Source: Argopecten irradians (Eukaryota; Mollusca; Bivalvia; Pectinida; Pectinidae). Taken from it: 64,000 nucleotides of DNA. Below the pieces are notes generated by a model that saw nothing but the letters and a program-made list of their open reading frames with translations, searched no databases and had not been told where the DNA came from. The first letter of the stretch is position 1. Each line of letters opens with the position of its first letter. A program made the translations under genes and the position numbers. Positions 46,944-57,785 of the stretch are shown here, piece by piece. The stretch lies in the NCBI RefSeq assembly GCF_041381155.1, contig NC_091147.1, positions 33,374,909 to 33,438,908 of the forward strand. Reading direction: 5' to 3'.

Positions 46944-48040
46944 GTGTTTCTACTTCAGAGGTCACCCATTGTTTTCTACTTCAGATGTCTCCCATTGCTT
47001 TCTACTTCAGGGGTCTCCCATTGTTTTCTACTTCAGAGGTCTCCCATTGTTTTCTACTTCAGAGGTCTCCCATTGTTTTCTACTTCAGAGTTATCCCATT
47101 GTTTTCTGCTTCAGAGGTCTCCCATTGTTTTCTACTTCAGAGGTCTCCCATTGTTTTCTACTTCAGAGGTCTCCCATTGTTTTCTACTTCAGAGGTCTCC
47201 CATTGTTTTCTACTTCAGAGGTCTCCCATTGTTTTCTACTTCAGAGGTATCCCATTGTTTTCTACTTAAGAGTTATCCCATTGTTTTCTGCTTCAGAGGT
47301 CTCCCATTGTTTACTGCTTCAGAGGTCTCCCATTGTTTTCTACTTCAGAGGTCTCCCATTGTTTTCTACTTCAGAGTTCTTCCATTGTTTTCTACTTCAA
47401 AGGTCTCCCATTGTTTTCTACTTCAGAGGTCTCCCATTGTTTTCTACTTCAGAGGTTTCCCATTGTTTTCTACTTCAGAGGTATCCCATTGTTTTCTACT
47501 TCAGAGGTATCCCATTGTTTTCTACTTAAGAGTTATCCCATTGTTTTCTGCTTCAGAGGTCTCCCATTGTTTACTGCTTCAGAGGTCTCCCATTGTTTTC
47601 TACTTCAGAGGTCTCCCATTGTTTTCTACTTCAGAGTTCTTCCATTGTTTTCTACTTCAAAGGTCTCCCATTGTTTTCTACTTCAGAGGTCTCCCATTGT
47701 TTTCTACTTCAGAGGTATCCCATTGTTTTCTACTTCAGAGGTCTCCCATTGTTTTCTGCTTCAGAGTTCTCCCATGTTTACTGCTTCAGAGGTCTCCCAT
47801 TGTTTTCTGCTTAAGAGTGTTATCCCATTGTTTTCTACTTCAGAGTTCTCCCATTGTTTTCTGCTTCAGAGTTCTCCCATTGTTTTCTACTTCAGATGTC
47901 TCCTATTGTTTTCTAATTCAGAGATATTCCATTGTTTCTACTTCAGAGGTCTACCATTGTTTTCTGCTTCAGAGGTCTTCCATTGTTTTCTGCTTCAGAG
48001 GTATCCCATTGTTTTCTACTTCAGGGGTCTACCATTGTTT
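46944..48040 (+). repeat. 26-bp minisatellite, about 42 units, with 260-bp higher-order copy
   Basis: Unit CCCATTGTTTTCTACTTCAG plus AGGTCT. Variants (TTAAGAGTTAT, TACTGCTTC, TTCTTCC) mark a ten-unit block that is repeated: the block at 47246 recurs at 47506, exactly 260 bp later. The unit has no stop codon in any + frame and 3 x 26 = 78, so all three frames stay open and encode the same 26-residue repeat. These frames are a by-product of the array, not genes. Confidence 0.93.
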
Positions 48041-49455
48041 TAAAAGTCGTCCAGTTGTCCTTCCGTGATAGAATCCTATTCTATATATTGTTACCATCTG
48101 GCGGTGTTTATTGTCACAACCTTGCTGTTCGAGACGGATCGATCGCTGTAGCCCACGATGTAAATACAGGGTTAGCTAGACATGCTATAGAAATGGTCTT
48201 ATCCAATGTGTTGGCTACACGAATAAGACTTATCATTTTGTCTCGTTAAGTAGTATAAAACATGGTGTTTAAAAGAATCAGTGTTTTATTTGTTGACTCG
48301 TTATTCACTCGGTGACAATATTATAGAAGTATTAAGGTTTTGTCTTTTATTGCGATAAGGAACATTTTGGCACGTTCCTTTTTTATTTTTTATTTTTGTC
48401 AATGCCACTAGTTTCCATATACAATAATAAGAGATGGTGATAGAGGGTTAATAACACCACTGTACAGAGTCTTTCTGTGGTGACTAGAGCTGTAAAGAGC
48501 TAAGCTCTCCTTTTCTGCTACAATCATTGTTGTTTTATATTCCCCGTAGTAGGGTTGTGAAGGCTGCTGGCCAAAGGTCACTAGAGTCACCCAAGCACCA
48601 AGCCATAAATAGAGAATCTGCTGATAAGACCTTGCCCAGTTCTGATTAACGACTGTTTTCCATTCACAATTCCAGTAAACAAGGTTTTGATTTATTCTTC
48701 ATTGATGAAATTACCATCACTTTCTTACAACTTTCGATACCATCAATATTTCACTGTCCATAACTGATTTAGAGGCAATTTCCTCATAACGATTCTTATT
48801 TATTTTTCCATTGGCATGACCCGTTATGGCTTTTTTGTTTAGATATGCTGTTTACTGAGAAATGTGGAAAATATATCTTTAATGAATGTAAACAGAGTTA
48901 TATTCTTCACTTAAAAAATCTAAAAATAATGATTAAAGCCATCACCGTAATTGTGAATAAACGCAGAAAGAACTGAGTTCCAAGTATTGTTTTACAAAGA
49001 CAAAATATTTCCAGATAAGGCGAATATTTATGAATTTCGAAAAGTATTTTTTGTTGTAATTTTTTACATAATTAAATTTTGCGTATAACGGAAATTTTCA
49101 TTAGCTTTAAAAAAAATCAAGGGAAAATTTGATCGCCATTTGTAACGTCTTTTCTAATTGGCTGGATATAACGGCGCAATTATTTCATAGAAAAAGAATC
49201 TCAAAATCAATTTGGAATTGTGAAGGAATAATAGTTCATATAGTTTATTGAATTGTGTGGATGAATTTGAATATTATTTTGAATTTATGGAAATATAAAA
49301 CTCTAAAATCTGTACGTACTCGAAATAAACATCGAAGCGGTCTATGATGTGAGTGCACTTAGAAGTTTGTGTTATATCTCCATAAAATAAAATCTATTCA
49401 GGTTAATTCTTAAATATGGTATCATAGCTGTGTAGTACTGTCATTCTGATATTCT
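48041..49455. other. AT-rich sequence, nothing recognised
   Basis: A short open frame runs out of the array to 48249 (SGGVYCHNLAVRDGSIAVAH) but has no recognised family. Confidence 0.4.
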
Positions 49456-49544
49456 ACACAGGCAATATTCACGTGAAATTCTCTTTTTTGCTCCGGTTCA
49501 CGTGAAATTCACGTGATATTCACGTGAAGAAATATTGCCTGTGT
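49456..49544. mobile_element. Small foldback element with four CACGTG E-boxes
   Basis: A perfect 14-bp inverted repeat, ACACAGGCAATATT (49456-49469) and AATATTGCCTGTGT (49531-49544), encloses four CACGTG palindromes at 49470, 49499, 49510 and 49521. Probably a tiny MITE. Confidence 0.65.
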
Positions 49545-50677
49545 AAGTTAACCAATAATTGTACAGTGAACAAAACACCTCCCTTAGATCACGTATTCGT
49601 TTCATGGCTGCTGCAAGACCGAAGCAACCGACCAATATTTGTTTCTTTATTGGAAAACGCGACAACAAATAACTTCTGAAGATGATGCCTACTCAGCACG
49701 GTGTTACACCCTTACGATCGTGTAAAAACCAATTAATGAAATTTGCTGATGACATTTCAGAAGCTCTAGAGGAAGACAAACAGTCTAATGTTGTGTCATT
49801 TTAAGGCATTTGGTAACGATCCTCCCAGCCGCAAATTAGCTCATTATAACACTCAAATACAAAACCACAAAACATGGGATGACAAGATGATAATTACAAG
49901 TTGCTCCACAGATCTTATTAAGCAGACACTGTTGATTAATATATCCTTGTCGAAGATATAAAAATTATTGGACTCTTTTGTCATAATAGTTCCTGGCTAG
50001 TGGTGATATTGTGATAATTATCATAAGCAAGTTCAGATAACATGCATGCATCCTACTTGCATTATTTTTTTTATAAGACTTCAATATGATCAATTTAAAG
50101 TAACGTATTTTTACATATTTTTCTTCAAGTCGTATATTTTAATAAAACTGCCAAATTCTAATCTACTTTAATGATTCTAGATTTATTCATAGATGTGTGA
50201 TGTAAGGAGAATCGCACAACGTAAATATGTTTTGGTCTTATTTACTGAGGTATATTTAGCTTTGAAATAAATTTTTATGTCGTTATTCTAGCAGACACGT
50301 CCTGTAGGATGGCGTAAATACAGATATGTTATGATTTTTCGTCATGTCCAGAAGAACCGTACTGAGAGAGTTAACCTTTTCATATCTATCTCTGCTGAAC
50401 CCTATTTTAAATTTCTTTTGTAAAATACTGGCACTACTTGGATCTAGGCCTATATGTAATTTCTTTACAAAGACACACTTTACGGAATACACATATTATT
50501 GTATTTTTGTATGGCTGTAATCGATACTGACACAATATGTCGCTGGTAAAATGCACCGTTGCTATCATAGTCTGATTGTAAATAAAGGTTTGGAGATCAT
50601 TTCAAGATCCGTTCTATACTGTCAGATAAAGTCAGCTTTTTCTCGACTGATCACGGGAATCATAGACGCATCGTCTA
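49545..50677. other. AT-rich sequence, nothing recognised
   Basis: No supported feature. Confidence 0.4.
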
Positions 50678-50857
50678 TTCTGTCTTTTTATATTACAGAG
50701 TTAGCTCCCTTGCGGATAGGTATCGATTGTTACGTCATTATTTTGTGAGCGCAATTCATGTCGTTTTCTCCGAAAAGTATGACGTTACGCTCGAAAACAC
50801 ACTTCGAAATCAATATCTACCTGCAAGGGCAGATAACTCTAATATGCAAATACAGAA
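50678..50857. mobile_element. MITE-1 family, copy e (full, TA target duplication)
   Basis: Ends TTCTGTCTTTTTATATTACA and TAATATGCAAATACAGAA, flanked by TA at 50676-50677 and 50858-50859. Close to copy a inside (GTTACGTCATTATTTTGTGA). Confidence 0.85.
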
Positions 50858-50884
50858 TACCAGTCACACACCTGTTAACCAGGT

Positions 50885-51190
50885 ATTTTCATGAGATACA
50901 AATTTTCGCGTAATATTTTGAGAGGGCTCGAACGCGAATTCAAATGCACGATTATCAGAAAGAGCCCTCGGATAACATTTTATGTGTTCGCGAATTGATG
51001 GATTGTTAACAGACAATCAAATCGCAAATAACTTAGCATTTTGTATGTTGTAAGCTACGATGATTGTTCCGATTCTGAAAAGGTACACGTGTGGTTGTGA
51101 GCACGAGGCGTGGCTCTACATACTGCCTGTCAATATGTTTATAACGACGATACGAAATATTGTACACGCGAAAAATTTATTTACAGTATG
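50885..51190. repeat. TTCGCGAAA-type element copy
   Basis: AAATTTTCGCGTAATATTTT at the left, TGTGTTCGCGAATTGATGGA in the middle, CACGCGAAAAATTTATTTAC then AGTA at the right. A GAGAGGGCTCG / AGAGCCCTC inverted pair lies inside. Confidence 0.45.
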
Positions 51191-51552
51191 TTCTGTAGTT
51201 TGGAAGAATATAATGAAAAAATCTTATTAGCGGATTGTATGAAAATATGAGTAATATCAAAGCACATTTGATTATTTTAACTGTGGCGTACAGCTACCCT
51301 ACTCAATCCTTGGTAAAGGTAAAAATATATAAAGAAACTTTAAAAACGAAATCAGACATAGTTATTCATAAGAATCATTCTTAAATAATTCTGAGAATAA
51401 TTTGCTGTTATCTCGTGACATCATTGTGTAACGCAATACTTATGATTAATGAATTCTATTTTATGGTACAAAATCTATCAATTCGCGAAAACATGTTTTA
51501 CTACAACTATAGACATGGGATGAGGTTAACTCAGATATTAATGAACCTTTAC

Positions 51553-51815
51553 TTATTTTTCACCACACCAACCGACAACCGCAGTTAATTTTAATGAACG
51601 GTTAACATCATGTAGGTCAATACATCCATGATCAGAACACATCATAAATCCCCCAGAACTAGACGGAGTTAATATTGCTGTGAAATTGTAATCCCCTTTC
51701 TGTCTAGCTCCCACATTTATTTCTGTACCTCAAGTTACATTGGCTAGCCTGACACTGTTAACACTGCGTAAATAGATTTCAGGATGTACATTAAAATTGG
51801 GTGAAAGCGTTAAGC
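51553..51815 (-). pseudogene. Short unrecognised coding-like remnant
   Basis: On the - strand the frame reads LTLSPNFNVHPEIYLRSVNS, VRLANVT, a TGA (51732-51730), then GTEINVGARQKGDYNFTAIL, TPSSSGGFMMCSDHGCIDLH, DVNRSLKLTAVVGWCGEK and a stop at 51555-51553. It looks like an extracellular beta-rich domain with three cysteines but I cannot name the family. The in-frame TGA makes it a likely fossil exon. Recoding is not supported. Confidence 0.3.
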
Positions 51816-52051
51816 GACGTCAATAACCTAGTATCATTGTCACGTGTCATCGAGGCTCTTTCAATTGGTCTTATAATAAGCGTGCCGATCAAGCTTTTAA
51901 GCACCGGAAGCAAGTTACACAACATAACTTAAATTATGGTATTACGTCACGATCAATTATACAAACAGCAAGTTCCACAATAAACAGGGCAGTGATTATG
52001 TAAGATTGATAAGCAATTAAGGTCATTATAACAACGTTAATCCGCTTTTAC

Positions 52052-52114
52052 ACACTAGAGTTATCTGTCCTTGCGTGTAGGTATTGATTGTGATGTCATA
52101 CCATTGCAAGTGTA
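52052..52114. mobile_element. MITE-1 family, copy f (left half only)
   Basis: AGAGTTATCTGTCCTTGCGT then GTAGGTATTGATTGTGATGT matches the left arm of the family. The right arm is not found. Confidence 0.6.
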
Positions 52115-52607
52115 GAAATAGAAATAACGAATAACGAAATATACTTAATGATACATATTATAGAGTTTTAAAAAATAATTAAAAATAGAACAAACGAAAT
52201 AAAGCAATGGTAAAAATACTAATCACGTTAAGGCAAGAGTCTATATCATATTACAAATTTTACTTCCTGTTTGGTGGCAAACCCAGTATTGAAATGCATT
52301 AAAGTCAAACAACATATCGGCGACGGAATACGTTTCTATTTTCATTTTCAATTGTTTAAGAATTGATTTAGTTCTGACACTTATAAATTTAGGCATGAAT
52401 CCTTGTAGTGCCAATTAATGGAACATTGTTTATGATTGTAATATTGTTCTGGAACTTTGCCGTTGGCTTGTGTCTATTGTCGGGGATGATAGTGTGTGCG
52501 GTCATGATTGATGGATGAAACTAAATGCTTTGTTATAAAGGAGTCGATGATCGTTAATAAATTAAAAACAAACAAAAACTATTATCCAATTTTCTGTTTC
52601 GTTTTAG

Positions 52608-52666
52608 ATATATTGATCGGGAGAAGAGCGAACCAAAGAGGAACGACACCACAGTAACATTTCAAA
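52608..52666 (+). other. Candidate internal exon (59 bp)
   Basis: An acceptor (TTTCTGTTTCGTTTTAG, AG at 52606-52607) and a consensus donor (CAAA then GTAAGTAC, 52667 on) bracket 59 bases that are less AT-rich than their surroundings (GATCGGGAGAAGAGCGAACC inside). It could be a second 5' leader exon of the gene whose TATA promoter is at 26.9 kb, or belong to another + strand gene. Confidence 0.4.
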
Positions 52667-53039
52667 GTAAGTACACATAAGTTATTCTCAAATAGTATGA
52701 CGTTGATAGGATATTTTGTTTCGGGTAGTTTCAAACAGCTTGTGGATTTTTCTCATAACATTTCATATACTATTTATCTGCTTATTTTCGTGCTGATGAT
52801 ATTTTTGAGATTCTGCGATCATAACACCGTGAAATGATAATAATGATTTTTTTTATATAAACTTTTGAAGCCAAAACTCTTCTGATTCTTAACCACAAGC
52901 TATTGATTCTCTTATCTATTGTTTTGAGTTTTGGGTTCAAATCGTCAAAATTTTGATCCTACAAAAAGACTGGCAGTATGGTGATTCGACTCCCATTTCT
53001 GGAAAGGCTTGGTATCTGACTAGAGGTAATAAAGTTATA

Positions 53040-53240
53040 TAAGAAACGGAACAGGACCAGGTACCAGGTACTTTTGTCAGAAGGGTAATAGACAATTAGA
53101 ACTCGCTACCTAGTAATGTAGTAGAGTCACCAACCCTTAATTGTTTTAAATCTCGTCTCAACAACCATTGGCGCAATGTATCGTTCAAATTTTATCCTAG
53201 TTTTTATGACACTGCGCAACCACAAATTTTTACTATACGT
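53040..53240 (+). mobile_element. CR1-like LINE, 3' fragment
   Basis: With frame changes the translation reads VIDNWNSLPSNVVESPTLN then CFKSRLNNHWRNVSFKFYPS, the typical C-terminal end of CR1/jockey-like reverse-transcriptase proteins. Nothing upstream of it is preserved. Confidence 0.6.
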
Positions 53241-53724
53241 AACAGTTTAAGATATATTTGACGTGGTGACGATGTTATCTAATTATCATCCTGGTATTTA
53301 ACTCGCACTAATACTTTCTATTTATACACTGACGCCAATCAGATGGATCTTGTTGTTACATCCACCCACCGTATAGAGCTAATATCAACTGCAATCTACC
53401 AGGTGCCATATGGAGATTCGTGATAAGTCCGTAATCATTTAATCGAAATGATTCCCAAACACTTCACCAGGCATACGGCGATAAAAAGGGGCTAGATTCG
53501 ATCTGATTACTGAAATCAGAGTCGGTTTAACGTGGTGATCCGTCAATGTATTGATCCTGTATAACGTCCACTGTTACCACAGTCGAGTATCGCTCTCAGT
53601 ACCCAGCTGAATTAGTGATCAACTATGTACAATTACGTAGATAAAGTAGAGAATGACCGCCTACATTGATTGTTACCTTGTAACACGACCGCTCCTTTGC
53701 TCGACCGCTCCCTTACTGGTAGGT

Positions 53725-54095
53725 TCAGTAGTTATACCACTCCGTTATTTTCATATTCAATAGTCACATTAGTCCGTTATTTTTATATTCGGTAGTTATA
53801 TTATTCCAGTACAATGTATGTTTATATTCGGTGGTTCAATTACTCCTGTATTTCCATATTAGGTAGTTATATTATTCCAGTATTTTTTTTTTATTCGGTA
53901 GTTATATTATCCCAGTATTTTTATATTCGGTGATTCAATTATTCTAGTATTTCCACATTAGGTAGTTATATTATTCCAGTATTTCCATATTAGGTAGTTA
54001 TATTATTCCAGTATTTTTTTAATCGGTAGTTAAATTATTCCGTTATTGGCATATTATGTAGTTATATCACTCTAGTATTGACATGTTTGGTAGTG
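53725..54095. repeat. About 37-bp AT-rich minisatellite, about 10 units
   Basis: Degenerate unit TCGGTAGTTATATTATTCCA followed by GTATTTCCATATT or GTATTTTTATATT. Confidence 0.75.
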
Positions 54096-54099
54096 ACAG

Positions 54100-54270
54100 T
54101 CTTATAACGAACACGCTTACATCGAATTCATGGTTATAACGTATTGTATTCAATCACCAACCAAGTTCCTATAAAACGAACTATGTTTATAACGAACTAT
54201 GCTGATAACAAGTTATGCTTACAACGAACTCTGCTTATAATATAATGAACTATGCTTATAACGATGTGTT
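54100..54270. repeat. TTATAACGAACTATGC microrepeat, element fragment
   Basis: Six or more degenerate CTTATAACGAACTATG units ending in GTGTTTTTGCTGGTCCCCGG. Similar motifs recur at 62785-62885. I associate this with an interspersed mollusc repeat. Confidence 0.55.
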
Positions 54271-55431
54271 TTTGCTGGTCCCCGGCATTATTCTATTTAT
54301 TTATATGGTACAGTAGTAATATCGTTTCCTTATTGGCATATTTAGAAAGTATACACATATGATATTGATAGTTTCGTTAGCGATATTGCTCATTTAGTGA
54401 GAGGTCGGAGAGTGATATGACTCGTTTATCGACAGAATTGTATGACCTTTTTTGTGGAGTTTTAGAAACGACATGCTTTCCTTATGATTTAATTGTCCAT
54501 CAATGTTACCAAATGCAAGACCCTTTGTTTTTTTTACCAAAGATTAATTTCGTATTATTCAGTAATTTGATAAAGAAATACAATGAAAAATGCTAAGCTA
54601 AATTTGAATTGATACCATCCATTTTTGTTGAGAGGAGACTGCGAACCAACTTTGTTTTTTATAAATTAAACCCGTCCTGTTCATCCCCTAAGGTATAGCT
54701 GATTTATTATAATCCGAAACATTTCTTCTAACTTCCTGGTCGTGTCTGTAGTGAAGGAAGGGCACAAGCACCCTTGACAATCCAAGATGGACTATTCCAG
54801 CCTTTGAACTAGATTAATCTTGATACATTTTCAGGGGTGAATAGGTTGAAAGTGGGCATCCTGGGAAATTCTCGGTAATATCTTAAAGCATTTATTAAAA
54901 AAAAACCACTAACATGGTTTAAATATCTATTTAACTTCTAAAACCTCTTAATCTAATTAGTACGTCGATATTCCGTTAATATAGACTGAAATGAAGCCTT
55001 TTTTCTATTAAATAAAAAAACAGTGAGGTATATTTTTCATTTTAATTCAATTTATTTTCTATTGTTATATTTTGAGTGTATGGTTTAACTCTCTATCAAT
55101 GTTGTGGACATATTACCGAACATGTAACCCGTGAACAATATCTATGTTTTAATCTAGTTTGTGTATTGAATTGTTTTAAGTAATACATATTTTAACGCGT
55201 GGTTATATTTTTGTCAATAATGCATTAATAATTAGCTACTGTTAGGGATGCAATGTTTTGTTATATCTATTGTAACACATGTCTTGTTAAATTTGTGTTT
55301 CTTCAATATATTTTTACACATGGTTATTTTTATTCAATAATCCGATGATAATTAGTGACAGCTTTTGGATATAATGTCTTATTAAACAATCATTTTTACC
55401 TTGTCAACATTTCAAATATCACTGACTACGT
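54271..55431. other. AT-rich sequence, nothing recognised
   Basis: No feature supported. Confidence 0.4.
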
Positions 55432-56022
55432 CATCACAGACCAAATACAGACCAGGTATTTGGTCGGTTTACCGTCATCACAGACCGAATACAGACCAGA
55501 TATTACATGTAAGTCGGTTGATATCATCACAGACCGAATACAGACCAGATATTTGGTCGGTTTATCGTCACCACAGACCGAATACAGACCAGATATTTAG
55601 TCGGTTGATATCATCACAGACCGAATACAGACCAGATATTTAGTTTGAGTCGGTTGATCGTCATCGGTTGATCGTCATCACAGACCGAATACAGACCAGA
55701 TATTTAGTCGGTTGATATCATCACAGACCGAATACAGACCAGATATTGAGTCGGTTGATCGTCATCACAGACCGAATACAGACCAGATATTTAGTCGGTT
55801 GATATCATCACAGACCGAATACAGACCAGTTATTTTGTCGGTTGATATCATCACAGACCGAATACAGACCAGTTATTTTGTCGGTTGATATCATCACAGA
55901 CCGAATACAGACCAGTTATTTTGTCGGTTGATATCATCACAGACCGAATACAGACCAGTTATTTTGTCGGTTGATATCATCACAGACCAATTACAGACCA
56001 GATATTTGGTCGGTTGATTCTG
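55432..56022. repeat. 43-bp minisatellite, about 13 units
   Basis: Unit TCGGTTGATATCATCACAGA followed by CCGAATACAGACCAGTTATTTTG; exact 43-bp spacing, for example 55881 to 55924. Many units can fold: GACCAGATATTTGGTC and ACCGA...TCGGT are self-complementary. Confidence 0.9.
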
Positions 56023-56226
56023 TTTGTATATGATTAATTTACCAGTCAGTGTTCTGTGGTTGCTGCGCACTTTGTCGCTCCACGTATCCACCTATTATTA
56101 ACTCATCATGGGAGATTGATGACCACAATAGCCATTTGGAAAGCTTCCATAATAATCACAAAATCGTGAATGAATGTCACACTGTGTGATTTAAAGCATT
56201 CATCTGTTCTGTTCCTATTGTTTTAG

Positions 56227-56322
56227 GGATATCATCAGAATGGAGAGCAACATTGTCCTATCGATCAATGTATCTTGCGTTTTAACATTGTGTTAGATAC
56301 AGTTACTGATAACTAGCCAGTG
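56227..56322 (+). other. Weak candidate exon
   Basis: Acceptor TTCCTATTGTTTTAG (AG 56225-56226) and a possible donor GTAAAC at 56323. Contains ATGGAGAGCAACATTG with an 18-codon frame only. Low support. Confidence 0.2.
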
Positions 56323-57611
56323 GTAAACCTCCGGGAACTCCGGCTTTAAGACCAATGTCACGTTCTTCTTATCTGTAAATATCATTAATAGGATATAAAC
56401 GAAACCAAGCAAAAATATTTAATATTAAAAAAGAAGTCCTTCTATCAATAATCACATTTTAATTCAGATTTATCAAAAAATGGTTCATTAATTTAAGAAA
56501 ATAGAATAGATTTTTTTTTCAAGACTAAAGGTTAGACAAATAATTCAAAGCAAATACTTATTCAAAAGATGGCTTTATATGATAATGATATATTGAATGG
56601 AAATTGTAAATCATCATATAGATCAGTGTCATACGGACAAGAGTAAATATCACTAAATCAAAATTACTTATTAGATAGACCGGTCGATTTTTAGTAACGT
56701 AGAAAATGTGTCACCGTATATTTCACGCTATGATGGACGCATAGAGAGTAGAATCGTGATGTTTACACAATAATCTACTATACTGTGTCATAGGCAGAGA
56801 TCGGTAAATATGGTGCTGACTCGAAATCAATAAAATAAACATTTGACGTTAATCAATTTGGTCTTTCCTTTGGGGACATTTTATTGACTTTGTTTGATTT
56901 TTGGTCGTGTGTTATCGTATTCTGTGATAGATATTTAAATATTTGATTAAAAACCTGCTAGAAATTAGGAAAATGCTTGAAATTAGTCTGAAAATAATAA
57001 AAGCACAAATAAGTAAAATAAAATTAGACGACGCAATAGTGCATTGAAATCAGATCAATATCAGGTAGCGACACTTTGATTTAAAAAAAGTAACTGATTT
57101 TATAAACTGGTAATGGGTTTAAAACAAATGTCAGTCGGTCTAAAGCTCAATAATGGAATGTATTTTCGTACAAGTTATAAATCCATGAGAGGTAATTTGG
57201 CATTAAAGGGGAAATTGCGAGAAGTAAAAGCGTTGAAAGAAGCTTGGTTTAAAGTAATAGCATTAGCCTAATTTTACTCCATGTTCAATTAAATAAAAGT
57301 ATAAATGAATAAGTGATTTCTAAGGAAATTAATGTAACAGAGTCAGGAGCTCCGAAATATTAAGTAATTTGGCAACATCTGTCAAACCGCCAGGTCATAT
57401 CCACGTCGAATCACCAGCTTCAATGCTTATGCTATGAAGATGGTGGCAATGCAACCAAAAGAGGACTCACAAAACAATCGAACTATCATGTCGTAAAATA
57501 AAACTAGGTATTTCACAATAAATTTATGACATTGCATATTGACTATTACTTTATTTAGAGTATTTATCGACCTACATCTGTATTTCAGCAAATTCTATTG
57601 ACTTGATGGTA
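56323..57611. other. AT-rich sequence, nothing recognised
   Basis: No feature supported. Confidence 0.4.
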
Positions 57612-57785
57612 TAAGGTAACATAATCGAATGATCTGCCTTTGTGGGTAGGTATTTATTGTGACGTCATAGGTTTTCGAGCGTAACGTCATACTTTTCAGA
57701 GAAAACGATATGAATTTCGCTCGAAAAAATGTTGATATCACTATGGATACCTACCCGCAAGGGATGTAATTCTGCAAAGACGGAA
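57612..57785. mobile_element. MITE-1 family, copy g
   Basis: GTGGGTAGGTATTTATTGTG, GAGCGTAACGTCATACTTTT and TACCTACCCGCAAGGGATGT match the family. The right end GCAAAGACGGAA is followed by TA; the left terminus is eroded. Confidence 0.75.

Noticed and set aside
46858-48068. Three overlapping + strand open frames of 223-375 codons (VFYFRGLPLFSTSEVSHCFL)
   Set aside because: All three frames of a stop-free 26-bp minisatellite give the same repeat. No start context, domain or signal supports a gene.
51730-51732. In-frame TGA as selenocysteine codon
   Set aside because: No SECIS element or known selenoprotein family is recognised. Decay is simpler.
34798-56022. Possible CRISPR arrays at the 27-, 39-, 26- and 43-bp repeats
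   Set aside because: Units are directly tandem without unique spacers, in a eukaryotic genome. These are minisatellites.
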